Shown in pieces: positions 26,940-34,205 of a DNA stretch of 48,285 nucleotides (positions are counted from its first letter, which is position 1; each line of letters begins with the position of its first letter). Both the position numbers and the translations under genes were made by a program. The notes below the pieces were generated by a model, which searched no databases, was not told where the DNA came from, and saw only the letters and a program-made list of their open reading frames with translations. Location: positions 1 through 48,285 of the forward strand of contig CALEQZ010000077.1 in assembly GCA_937908115.1 (NCBI GenBank), given 5' to 3'. This DNA is from an uncultured Alcaligenaceae bacterium. Lineage in GTDB: Bacteria > Pseudomonadota > Gammaproteobacteria > Burkholderiales > Burkholderiaceae_B.

Positions 26940-27869
26940 ATGTTCCTGGATACGTCCATCATCGTCCTGATCGCCGTCGTGGCGCTCGCCCTGCTGATCG
27001 TGATCAAGGCGATCGCCATCGTGCCGCAGCAGCACGCCTGGGTCGTGGAACGCCTGGGCAAGTTCGACCGGGTGCTGTCTCCCGGGGCGGGGTTCGTCAT
27101 CCCCTTCATCGAGCGCATTGCCTACAAGCATTCGCTCAAGGAAATCCCGCTGGACGTGCCCAGCCAGGTCTGCATCACGCGCGACAATACCCAACTGCAG
27201 GTCGACGGCGTGCTGTATTTCCAGGTCACCGATCCCATGCGGGCGTCCTACGGGTCGTCGAACTACATCCTGGCCATCACGCAACTGGCGCAGACCACGC
27301 TGCGTTCGGTCATCGGCAAGCTGGAGCTGGACCGCACCTTCGAAGAGCGCGAATTCATCAATAGCACCATCGTGTCGGCGCTGGACGAAGCGGCGCTGAA
27401 CTGGGGCGTGAAGGTGTTGCGCTATGAGATCAAGGACTTGACCCCGCCCAATGAGATCCTGCGCGCGATGCAGGCGCAGATCACCGCCGAGCGCGAAAAG
27501 CGCGCGCTGATCGCAGCTTCCGAAGGCCGGCGCCAGGAGCAGATCAACATCGCCACGGGCGAGCGCGAAGCGGCCATCGCCCGCTCCGAAGGCGAAAAGC
27601 AGGCGCAGATCAACCAGGCCCAAGGCGAGGCGGCGGCCGTGCTGGCCATCGCCGAAGCCACCGCCAAGGCGATTTCGCTGGTGGCCGAAGCGATCCGCCA
27701 GCCGGGCGGCAGCGACGCGGTCAACCTCAAGGTGGCCGAGCGCTACGTCGATGCCTTCGGCAACATTGCCAAGGAAGGCAATACGCTGATCCTGCCCGCC
27801 AACCTGGCCGACCTGGGCGGCCTGGTCGCGTCGGCGCTGACGGCGGCCAAGGCTTCGCAGCGAAGCTGA
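26940..27869 (+). CDS. SPFH/band-7 (stomatin-like, QmcA-type) protein
   Basis: This 309-residue protein has one N-terminal membrane helix (SIIVLIAVVALALLIVIKAI) and then the band-7/SPFH domain: VPQQHAWVVERLGKFDRVLS, GAGFVIPFIERIAYKHSLKE, and YEIKDLTPPNEILRAMQAQI. A long coiled-coil follows (EREKRALIAASEGRRQEQIN, then repeated EGE/QGEAA blocks). This matches E. coli QmcA (305 residues). It likely forms ring-like oligomers at the inner membrane together with the upstream NfeD protein and may act with AAA proteases. The precise substrate role is not known. Confidence 0.9.
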   Translation: MFLDTSIIVLIAVVALALLIVIKAIAIVPQQHAWVVERLGKFDRVLSPGAGFVIPFIERIAYKHSLKEIPLDVPSQVCITRDNTQLQVDGVLYFQVTDPMRASYGSSNYILAITQLAQTTLRSVIGKLELDRTFEEREFINSTIVSALDEAALNWGVKVLRYEIKDLTPPNEILRAMQAQITAEREKRALIAASEGRRQEQINIATGEREAAIARSEGEKQAQINQAQGEAAAVLAIAEATAKAISLVAEAIRQPGGSDAVNLKVAERYVDAFGNIAKEGNTLILPANLADLGGLVASALTAAKASQRS

Positions 27870-27938
27870 CGGCGCCTGCCCCTGGCGCCGGGCGTCGCGG
27901 GGTAGGCGATACAGCACGCCGCAACATTCGGCCCGCAG

Positions 27939-28438
27939 ATGATGACCGACCCCGTCAACCTGCTGCTGCTGACCTCGCTGGCCGGGCTCGTCTCGCTGCT
28001 GGTGCTGGGGTCGCTTGCGCGCAGCGGCATCCCGGGCATCGCGGACTGCCTGTGCAGCACGATGCTGCTGATCGTGGCCACGCTGCTCTTTTCCTTGCGT
28101 GGCAGGGCACCCGATTTCTTTAGCCTGGTGCTGGCCAACGCCTGCATGCTGGGGGCCATCTGCGCGCTATACGGCGGCTGTTCGGCCTGCCGGTGCGCTA
28201 CGCCAAGTTGGGCGTGGCGTCTGCCTTGATCTTGGCCGGGGTGTCGTATTTCCATTACGTGCACCAGGACATCAGCCTGGCGACGTGGCGGCCCGGTGAG
28301 TCGCTCGACCGGCTGCTGGCACGCGCCGACCAGGGTCTTTAGGTGGCCAAGCAGGCCGGACGCAACCGCATCGTTTCCGTCGGCGAACAGGAGGCCGGGC
28401 TGCCGGGGTTCATTTCTGGCGGGTATCGTGCTTCATGA
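27939..28438 (+). pseudogene. Decayed membrane diguanylate cyclase (GGDEF) gene
   Basis: The N-terminal frame starts MMTDPVNLLLLTSLAGLV and encodes transmembrane helices. Near 28170-28177 the reading must shift to another frame, where RLFGLPVRYAKLGVASALIL continues the membrane part. At about 28271-28283 this joins directly to ATWRPGESLDRLLARADQGL, the last ~35 residues of a GGDEF domain, so the GGDEF core with its active site is missing. The typical Tyr codon that follows is TAG (28340-28342), after which VAKQAGRNRIVSVGEQEAG continues to TGA at 28436-28438. Three lesions (frameshift, internal deletion of roughly 200 codons by family size, nonsense) mean no cyclase can be made. Its 3' end overlaps smpB. 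Confidence 0.85.
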
Positions 28439-28865
28439 TGCGCTCGTGCTCGCGCCGCCAGTCGCGGTCGCGGGCGGCGTCGCGCTTGTCGTGCAGCTTC
28501 TTGCCGCGGCCCAGGCCGAATTCCAGCTTGATGCGCCCGTTCTTGTAGTGCAGGTCGATGGGCACCAGCGCGTAGCCGCGCTGCTGGACCTTGCCGATCA
28601 GCTTGCGGATCTCCGCCGCGTTGAGTAGCAGCTTGCGGGTGCGCGTGGCGTCCGGATGGATGTGGGTCGACGCCGTGGGCAGGGGGCTGACGTGCATGCC
28701 GAGCAGCCATAGCTCCCCGTCGCGCACGATGACGTAGCTTTCCTTGAGCTGTGCGCGGCCGGCACGGATGGATTTGACCTCCCATCCCTGCAGGACGAGG
28801 CCTCCTTCGAAGCGCTCTTCGATGAAGTAGTCGTGAAAGGCCTTGCGGTTCTCGACGATGCTCAT
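28410..28865 (-). CDS. smpB: SsrA-binding protein SmpB
   Basis: This 151-residue protein binds tmRNA and delivers it to stalled ribosomes. It has the family N-terminus MSIVENRKAFHDYFIEERFE, the core LQGWEVKSIRAGRAQLKESY and LLLNAAEIRKLIGKVQQRGY, and the C-terminal Lys/Arg tail (GRGKKLHDKRDAARDRDWRR) that mimics the anticodon arm in the decoding centre. Length matches the family. It is divergent from ratA, a conserved beta/gamma-proteobacterial arrangement. Its last ~29 bp overlap the remains of the GGDEF pseudogene on the other strand. Confidence 0.96.
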   Translation of the reverse strand: MSIVENRKAFHDYFIEERFEGGLVLQGWEVKSIRAGRAQLKESYVIVRDGELWLLGMHVSPLPTASTHIHPDATRTRKLLLNAAEIRKLIGKVQQRGYALVPIDLHYKNGRIKLEFGLGRGKKLHDKRDAARDRDWRREHERIMKHDTRQK

Positions 28866-28936
28866 GGACCTGTGCCAAAGGCCGCCTATGCGGCAAGCCG
28901 GTAAAATCTTGCCATTCTAGCGATTTACGATAGCCG

Positions 28937-29371
28937 ATGCATAACGTCCAGCGTTCCGTCCTGGTGCCCTACAGCGCCGCCCAGATGTTCGACCTGGTTG
29001 CCGCGGTGGACAAGTACCCGGAGTTCATGCCCTGGTGCGGCGGCGCCGAAATCCACGCCCGCGACGAGCACGGCATGCAGGCATCGATCACCATCGCGCT
29101 GGCCGGCATCCGGCAGACCTTCACCACCCGCAACCGCCACCAGTACCCGCACCGCATCGACTTGGAACTGGTCGACGGGCCGTTCTCGGCGCTGGCGGGG
29201 CACTGGGTGTTCCAGGAACTGGCCGAAGACGCCTGCAAGGTGGTGTTCACCATGGAATACGCCTTCTCCAGCCGCACGCTCGAGGCGCTGGTCGGGCCGG
29301 TATTCAACCGCATCGCCAGCAGCTTCATCGATTCCTTCACCAAGCGCGCGCAGGCCTGCTATGGCGGATGA
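28937..29371 (+). CDS. ratA: RatA/CoQ10-binding START-like protein
   Basis: This 144-residue SRPBCC (polyketide cyclase/START fold) protein matches the RatA/YfjG and Coq10 family: it begins MHNVQRSVLVPYSAAQMFDL, followed by VDKYPEFMPWCGGAEIHARD (the YPEFLPWC motif) and ends with FIDSFTKRAQACYGG. In E. coli RatA has been described as a toxin that blocks 70S formation; the Coq10 relation suggests ubiquinone binding, so its true role is debated. It overlaps rnfH by 11 bases and lies opposite smpB, the usual setting. Confidence 0.9.
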   Translation: MHNVQRSVLVPYSAAQMFDLVAAVDKYPEFMPWCGGAEIHARDEHGMQASITIALAGIRQTFTTRNRHQYPHRIDLELVDGPFSALAGHWVFQELAEDACKVVFTMEYAFSSRTLEALVGPVFNRIASSFIDSFTKRAQACYGG

Positions 29372-29654
29372 GCCGGCGCTGCTGCGCGTGTCGGTGTGCT
29401 ATGCCTTGCCGGGGCGCGCTTGGATGCGCGAGTTGACGCTCGCGCCCGGCGCGACGGTGGCCGACGCGCTCGCCGCAAGCGGCTTTGGTCAAGCCTTTCC
29501 GGACGTGGACGTGGCCGCCTCGGGCGTCGGCGTCTATGGCAAGCGCTGCGATCCGGCGCGCAAACTGGAGGACGGCGACCGCGTGGAAGTCTACCGGCCG
29601 CTGGTTTTCGATCCCATGGAATCTCGCCGCCGCCGCGCGGCCAAGCGCAAGTAG
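29361..29654 (+). CDS. rnfH: RnfH family ubiquitin-fold protein
   Basis: This 97-residue protein starts at ATG 29361, overlapping ratA by 11 bases. RVSVCYALPGRAWMRELTLA at the N-terminus and GVGVYGKRCDPARKLEDGDR then VEVYRPLVFDPMESRRRRAA match the RnfH (UPF0125) family, which has a beta-grasp ubiquitin-like fold. The basic tail RRRRAAKRK is common in the family. Function is unknown; it was named from an association with rnf genes but is usually paired with ratA, as here. Confidence 0.9.
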   Translation: MADEPALLRVSVCYALPGRAWMRELTLAPGATVADALAASGFGQAFPDVDVAASGVGVYGKRCDPARKLEDGDRVEVYRPLVFDPMESRRRRAAKRK

Positions 29655-29702
29655 CCGGCGCGCGCCCGTGCACGGTCCGATCGGCGAGCCACCGGCGCCC
29701 GC

Positions 29703-29732
29703 CAGGGCAGGGGACGCAGGGGCGCTGCCCTG
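29703..29732. terminator. Hairpin after rnfH
   Basis: CAGGGCAG (29703-29710) and CTGCCCTG (29725-29732) are exact reverse complements separated by 14 bases. It lies about 50 bp after rnfH and before the valine-cluster promoter region. No U-run follows. Confidence 0.4.
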
Positions 29733-29778
29733 CCACCACCCGGGGCGATCCGCACTTGCACGCAGCCGTTTCTTTGAT

Positions 29779-29798
29779 TTACGTTTACGTAAACGTAA
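29779..29798. promoter_or_regulatory. 20-bp perfect palindromic operator before the valine-degradation cluster
   Basis: TTACGTTTACGTAAACGTAA is an exact palindrome, AT-rich in a GC-rich surrounding, 41 bp before the first gene of the cluster. TTGATT at 29774-29779 could be a -35 and TAAGAG at 29796-29801 a poor -10, so the palindrome would sit between them, the geometry typical of MerR-family regulators. From memory, LiuR (MerR family), the regulator of branched-chain amino acid catabolism in many Proteobacteria, uses sites of this style. The regulator gene is not in the window. Confidence 0.7.
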
Positions 29799-29838
29799 GA
29801 GGGCGCGCCACCGGCTGCGCCGTGGAGGAGACGTTGCC

Positions 29839-30993
29839 GTGGACATGGAGCTGAACGACGAGCAGCGCGCCTACGCCGAGGCGGCGCGCGACTATGCGCA
29901 GGGCGTGCTGGCTGCCGGCGCAGCGCGCTGGGATGCCGAGGGGACGTTTCCGCGCGATGCCTTCGAGCAGGCGGGCAAGCTGGGCTTTTGCGGCATCTAT
30001 GCCAGCCCCGAGATCGGCGGCCTGGGGCTGACACGCCTGGACGCGACCCTGATGTTCGAGGAAATGGCCGCGGTCGATCCGTCGACCACGGCCTTTTTGA
30101 CCATCCACAACATGGCTGCCTGGATGGTGGGGCAATGGGGCAGCGCCGCGGTGCGCGAACAGTGGGGCCCGGCGCTGACCAGCGGCGAGCGCCTGGCATC
30201 CTATTGCCTGACCGAGCCCGGATCCGGCTCGGACGCGGCCTCGCTGTCGACCCGCGCGGTGCGCGACGGCGAGGCCTATGTGATCGACGGCGCCAAGGCC
30301 TTTATCTCCGGCGGCGGCGACACCGACCTGCTGGTGGTGATGGCGCGCACCGGCGGCCCCGGCGCGGGTGGCGTGTCGGCCTTCGCCGTCCCGGCCGATA
30401 CCCCCGGCATTTCGTATGGCCGCAAGGAACAGAAGATGGGCTGGAACAGCCAGTCCACACGGCCGATCAGCTTTTCGGGCGTGCGGGTGCCGGCGGAAAA
30501 CCTGCTCGGCGAAGAGGGCGAGGGCTTTCGCATCGCCATGCGCGGCCTGGACGGCGGGCGCATCAACATCGCCGCATGCTCGGTGGGCGCGGCCCAGGGT
30601 GCCCTCGATGCCGCGCGCCATTACATGGCCGAGCGCCGCCAGTTCGGCCAGTACCTGGCGCAATTCCAGGCCCTGCAGTTCAAGTTCGCCGACATGGCCA
30701 CGCACGTGGTGGCCGCGCGCCAGATGGTGCGGCTGGCCGCGTGCAAGCTGGACGCGGGCGACCCGCAGGCCACGGTCTATTGCGCCATGGCCAAGCGCCT
30801 GGCCACGGACCTGGGGTTCCAGGTGTGCCTGGACGCACAACAGATCCACGGCGGCTACGGCTACCTGAAGGATTATCCTTTGGAACGGCTGGTGCGCGAC
30901 ACCCGCGTGCACCAGATACTGGAAGGCACCAACGAGATCATGCGGGTCATCGTCGCCCGCCACATGCTGGAAAAAGGAGCCGACGTCCGATGA
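29839..30993 (+). CDS. Acyl-CoA dehydrogenase, probably isobutyryl-CoA dehydrogenase
   Basis: This 384-residue flavoenzyme oxidises a short acyl-CoA at the alpha-beta bond. Family motifs: YCLTEPGSGSDAASLSTRA and GAKAFISGGGDTDLLVVMAR (FAD/substrate binding), RRQFGQYLAQFQALQFKFAD, and QIHGGYGYLKDYPLERLVRD. The catalytic base is Glu362 in HQILEGTNEIMR. GTG 29839 is preferred because GAGGAG at 29825-29830 is well spaced; ATG 29845 is the alternative. It overlaps the next gene, a 3-hydroxyisobutyryl-CoA hydrolase, by 4 bp, and a 3-hydroxyisobutyrate dehydrogenase follows, so isobutyryl-CoA (valine pathway) is the best substrate guess. Electrons would go to ETF. Confidence 0.88.
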   Translation: MDMELNDEQRAYAEAARDYAQGVLAAGAARWDAEGTFPRDAFEQAGKLGFCGIYASPEIGGLGLTRLDATLMFEEMAAVDPSTTAFLTIHNMAAWMVGQWGSAAVREQWGPALTSGERLASYCLTEPGSGSDAASLSTRAVRDGEAYVIDGAKAFISGGGDTDLLVVMARTGGPGAGGVSAFAVPADTPGISYGRKEQKMGWNSQSTRPISFSGVRVPAENLLGEEGEGFRIAMRGLDGGRINIAACSVGAAQGALDAARHYMAERRQFGQYLAQFQALQFKFADMATHVVAARQMVRLAACKLDAGDPQATVYCAMAKRLATDLGFQVCLDAQQIHGGYGYLKDYPLERLVRDTRVHQILEGTNEIMRVIVARHMLEKGADVR

Positions 30994-32174
30994 CCGATAC
31001 GGTCCTGTTCGAGGAGCTGCCCTGCCGCAACGGCACACGCATCGGGGTGGCCACGCTCAACGCCCCGAAATCGCTCAACAGCTTGACGCTGGCCATGTGC
31101 GAGGCGCTGGACGCGCGGCTGCGGCAATGGGCCGATGACCCGGGCGTGGCCGTCGTGCTGCTGCAAGGCGCGGGCGAAAAGGCTTTTTGCGCGGGCGGCG
31201 ACTTGCAGGCCCTGTACCGCAGCATGCAGGCGCATCGCGGTGCCGATCCGCGCGAAAACGACTACGCCAGTCGTTTCTTCGCCACCGAATACCGCCTGGA
31301 CTACCTCATCCATACCTATCCCAAGCCGGTGATCGTGCGCGGCGCGGGCATCGTCATGGGTGGCGGCGTGGGCCTGATGATGGGCGCCTCACACCGGGTG
31401 GTCTTCGAAGACACGCGGCTGGCCATGCCGGAGATTTCCATCGGCCTGTTCCCGGACGTTGGCGGCAGCTGGCTGCTGAACCAGGCGCCGGGCCGCACCG
31501 GGCTGTTCATGGGGCTGACCGGCGCGCAATTGGGGGCGGCCGACGCGCTGTTCGTCGGTGCGGCCGACTACCACATGGCCAGCCGTGACTGGCCGGCACT
31601 CATGGATAGGCTGCTGGAGTTGCCCTGGACCGAGGGCGAGGAAGCCCCGGCCGCGCCGCGCACGCACGCCAATGCCGCGCGCACGGGCAACGACATGCTG
31701 CTGCATCGCACGCTGCTCGAGGCGGCGTCGGCGCAGCCTGCCGAGCATGGGCCGCTGCGCCGACACCAGCAACTGATCAACAACGTCTGCGGCCAGGACA
31801 CGCTGGAAGAAATCCATGCCCGTATCCTGGCGCTCGAAGGCCACGAGGATCCGTGGCTGGCGCGCGCGGCGGCCACGCTCAAGGCGGGCTGCCCCGGCTC
31901 GGCACGGCTGACCTATGCGCTGCATCGGCACACGCGCATGATGGCGCTGGCCGAAGTGTTCCGCACGGAATACTGGGCGGCGCTGGCCTGCACCGCCCAT
32001 GGCGACCTGGCCGAAGGCATACGGGCGCTGATCATCGACAAGGACAGGCAGCCGCGCTGGAACCCCGCGACGCTGGCGCAGGCCGACGAACAATGGGTGG
32101 CAAAGTTCCTGCAGCCGCCCTGGCCGCGCGGGCAGCATCCGCTGGCCGACCTCGGGCAGGACCGGGGCGGCTAG
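30990..32174 (+). CDS. 3-hydroxyisobutyryl-CoA hydrolase / enoyl-CoA hydratase-like protein
   Basis: This 394-residue crotonase-fold protein is longer than enoyl-CoA hydratases (~260) and matches the HIBCH subgroup, which splits 3-hydroxyisobutyryl-CoA during valine breakdown. The oxyanion-hole parts are EKAFCAGGDLQALY and IVMGGGVGLMMGASHRVV; catalytic residues Glu148 and Asp156 are in PEISIGLFPDVGGSWLL with the eight-residue spacing of HIBCH. The C-terminal helical extension (STYALH-like LTYALHRHTRMMALAEVFRT) is also present. Its ATGA start overlaps the dehydrogenase stop. A single gene may serve as hydrolase only; the separate enoyl-CoA hydratase for the preceding step is not in the cluster. 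Confidence 0.85.
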   Translation: MTDTVLFEELPCRNGTRIGVATLNAPKSLNSLTLAMCEALDARLRQWADDPGVAVVLLQGAGEKAFCAGGDLQALYRSMQAHRGADPRENDYASRFFATEYRLDYLIHTYPKPVIVRGAGIVMGGGVGLMMGASHRVVFEDTRLAMPEISIGLFPDVGGSWLLNQAPGRTGLFMGLTGAQLGAADALFVGAADYHMASRDWPALMDRLLELPWTEGEEAPAAPRTHANAARTGNDMLLHRTLLEAASAQPAEHGPLRRHQQLINNVCGQDTLEEIHARILALEGHEDPWLARAAATLKAGCPGSARLTYALHRHTRMMALAEVFRTEYWAALACTAHGDLAEGIRALIIDKDRQPRWNPATLAQADEQWVAKFLQPPWPRGQHPLADLGQDRGG

Positions 32175-32228
32175 TCCTGCGCCCGCGCGCTAAGACACCC
32201 CATCGAAGAGCGGTGACAAGGAGACGAC

Positions 32229-33137
32229 ATGAGTACTATCGCATTCATCGGCCTGGGCAATATGGGGGCGCCGATGGCGCAGAACCTGTTGCGTGCCGGG
32301 CATGACCTGCGCGTCCATGACATCGTGCCCGAGGCCGTGGGTAAGCTGGCCGAGGCCGGCGCCCATGCCGCGCGTGATGCGCGCGATGCGGTCGCCGGCG
32401 TCGAGGTGGTCATTTCCATGCTACCGGCGGGCCAGCACGTCGAGGATCTGTACCTGGGCCGCGACGACCTGCTCGCCCACATCGACGGCAAAGCGCTGGT
32501 CATCGACTGCAGCACGATCGCCCCGGAATCGGCGCGGCGCGTGGCCGATGCGGCGCAGCGCCGCGGCATCGCCATGCTGGATGCACCTGTGTCGGGCGGC
32601 ACGGGCGGGGCGGCGGCCGGCACGCTGACCTTCATCGTGGGCGGACCGGCCGAAGCCTTGGAGCGCGCAAAGCCCGTGCTGTCCTGCATGGGCAAGAACA
32701 TCTTCCATGCCGGCGCGGCCGGCGCCGGCCAGGTGGCCAAGATTTGCAACAACATGCTGCTCGGCATCCTGATGGCCGGCACAGCCGAGGCGCTGGCGCT
32801 GGGCGTGGCCAACGGGCTGGACCCGGCGGTGCTGTCGGGCATCATCGCCAAGAGTTCGGGCCGCAACTGGGCGACCGAGGTCTACAACCCCTGGCCGGGC
32901 GTCATGCCCGACGTGCCTGCCTCCAAGGGCTACGCGGGCGGCTTTGGCGTGGACCTGATGCTCAAGGACCTGGGGCTGGCGGCCGAAGCGGCGCTGCAGA
33001 CGCGCTCGTCCATCCCGCTCGGCGAGCTGGCGCGCAACCTCTACAGCCTGCACAGTGCGGCCGGCAACGGCAAGCGGGACTTTTCCAGCATCCTGGAACT
33101 GGTGCGCCGTCCTCAGGCGGGTGCAGGCACCTCGTAG
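32229..33137 (+). CDS. mmsB: 3-hydroxyisobutyrate dehydrogenase
   Basis: This 302-residue NAD enzyme oxidises 3-hydroxyisobutyrate to methylmalonate semialdehyde. It starts MSTIAFIGLGNMGAPMAQNL with the Rossmann GLGNMG motif, followed by DAPVSGGTGGAAAGTLTFIV (the substrate-binding signature) and catalytic Lys171 in GAGQVAKICNNMLLGI; the C-terminal helical domain ends KDLGLAAEAALQTRSSIPLG. GACAAGGAGACGAC gives a strong ribosome binding site. With the two genes upstream it completes the middle steps of valine degradation; the semialdehyde dehydrogenase (mmsA) is not seen here. It ends overlapping ygfZ by 25 bp tail-to-tail. Confidence 0.93.
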   Translation: MSTIAFIGLGNMGAPMAQNLLRAGHDLRVHDIVPEAVGKLAEAGAHAARDARDAVAGVEVVISMLPAGQHVEDLYLGRDDLLAHIDGKALVIDCSTIAPESARRVADAAQRRGIAMLDAPVSGGTGGAAAGTLTFIVGGPAEALERAKPVLSCMGKNIFHAGAAGAGQVAKICNNMLLGILMAGTAEALALGVANGLDPAVLSGIIAKSSGRNWATEVYNPWPGVMPDVPASKGYAGGFGVDLMLKDLGLAAEAALQTRSSIPLGELARNLYSLHSAAGNGKRDFSSILELVRRPQAGAGTS

Positions 33138-34099
33138 GGCAGCGCGGCCGGCGTGATCGCCGGCCCATCGGCCGACCCCAGGCGCAGCGCCCCGCGCGCC
33201 AGCGCCTCGAAGGCCGCCTCGAACAGCAGCGCCACGCCTTGTGGCGCCGGCGCGGCGTTGACCACCCGCCCGCAGGGTTCGGGACGGCCGGCTTCGTAAA
33301 CGTCCGAGCCAGGCTGCACCGGGCCGGCCGCCGCGGGCGCCGTGCCGTACGCCATGCGCCGCTTGAGCGTGCCGCGGTAATGGCTGCGGGCGACGACTTC
33401 CTGTCCTGGGTAGCAGCCTTTGGTGAAGCTGACCCCGCCGATCAGGTCGAGGTTGACGGTTTGGGGGATGAACATGTCCTGGGTGGCGGCCTGCACCCAG
33501 GGCAGGCCGGCGGCGATGTCGTCGGCGGCCCAGGCCGCTGCATCGGCCTGACCGAAGAGGCCGGCCAGCGCGCCGGCAGGATCCTGCTGCGCGGCCGGTG
33601 CCATCCACCACCAACGCTTGGTTTCGCCAGCCGAGGGTGCGGCGATCCACGTGCCGCAAGGCAGGTCGGCGCGCTGCCACGGTTGGCCGGGCAGGTCGCC
33701 ACCCGCGGCGGCCGATAGTGCCGCAAGGGCATCGGCGCCGCCGCCGCACCAGACGCCGGCCACGCGCAGCGGCGCCAGCGCGAGCTTGACCTTGGCGCGC
33801 AGCACGAACATCGACAGCCGCTTGACCAGGGTGTCGGCGATGTCCCGGCGCACCAGCAGCCAGACGGTTTGGTCGGCCGGAGCATCCCAGGCCACCATGG
33901 TTGCCAGCAGTCGGCCCTTGGCCGTGCAATAGCCGGCCGGGCGGGCCTGGCCGGCCAGGCCGAGGATGTCCTGGGTCAGTTGTCCGTGCAGGAAGGCCGT
34001 CGCATCTGGGCCTTGGGCGGCGATGACGGCATGGTCGTCGAGCATCGTGGCGCGCGCCGACGGCGCGCCACGGCTTAAGGATGGGGCCAGGGCATGCAT
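33113..34099 (-). CDS. ygfZ: tRNA-modifying/Fe-S assembly folate-binding protein YgfZ
   Basis: This 328-residue protein belongs to the GcvT-like YgfZ family, which uses tetrahydrofolate and helps make or repair certain Fe-S enzymes such as MiaB. The family motif KGCYPGQE is present in GVSFTKGCYPGQEVVARSHY, and LHGQLTQDILGL and GYCTAKGRLLATMVAW in the N-terminal part are typical. The start Met (MHALAPSLSRGAP) at 34099 follows a non-homologous stretch. It is divergent from mltG, a common neighbour in beta-proteobacteria, with about 106 bp between the starts. Confidence 0.92.
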   Translation of the reverse strand: MHALAPSLSRGAPSARATMLDDHAVIAAQGPDATAFLHGQLTQDILGLAGQARPAGYCTAKGRLLATMVAWDAPADQTVWLLVRRDIADTLVKRLSMFVLRAKVKLALAPLRVAGVWCGGGADALAALSAAAGGDLPGQPWQRADLPCGTWIAAPSAGETKRWWWMAPAAQQDPAGALAGLFGQADAAAWAADDIAAGLPWVQAATQDMFIPQTVNLDLIGGVSFTKGCYPGQEVVARSHYRGTLKRRMAYGTAPAAAGPVQPGSDVYEAGRPEPCGRVVNAAPAPQGVALLFEAAFEALARGALRLGSADGPAITPAALPYEVPAPA

Positions 34100-34205
34100 G
34101 GTTGGGAACTCCGGGCGCGCCGCAACGATCCAGGCGCGCGATCGTCCAATGATATACCCCGCGGCCGCGGGGGCGCGGACCGATCCATTACACTGTCGCA
34201 CACTC

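Noticed and set aside
34189..34194. TACACT as -10 of mltG, implying a nearly leaderless mRNA
   Set aside because: No -35 is visible and the predicted start would be within 5 bases of the ATG. Too weak to report as a feature.
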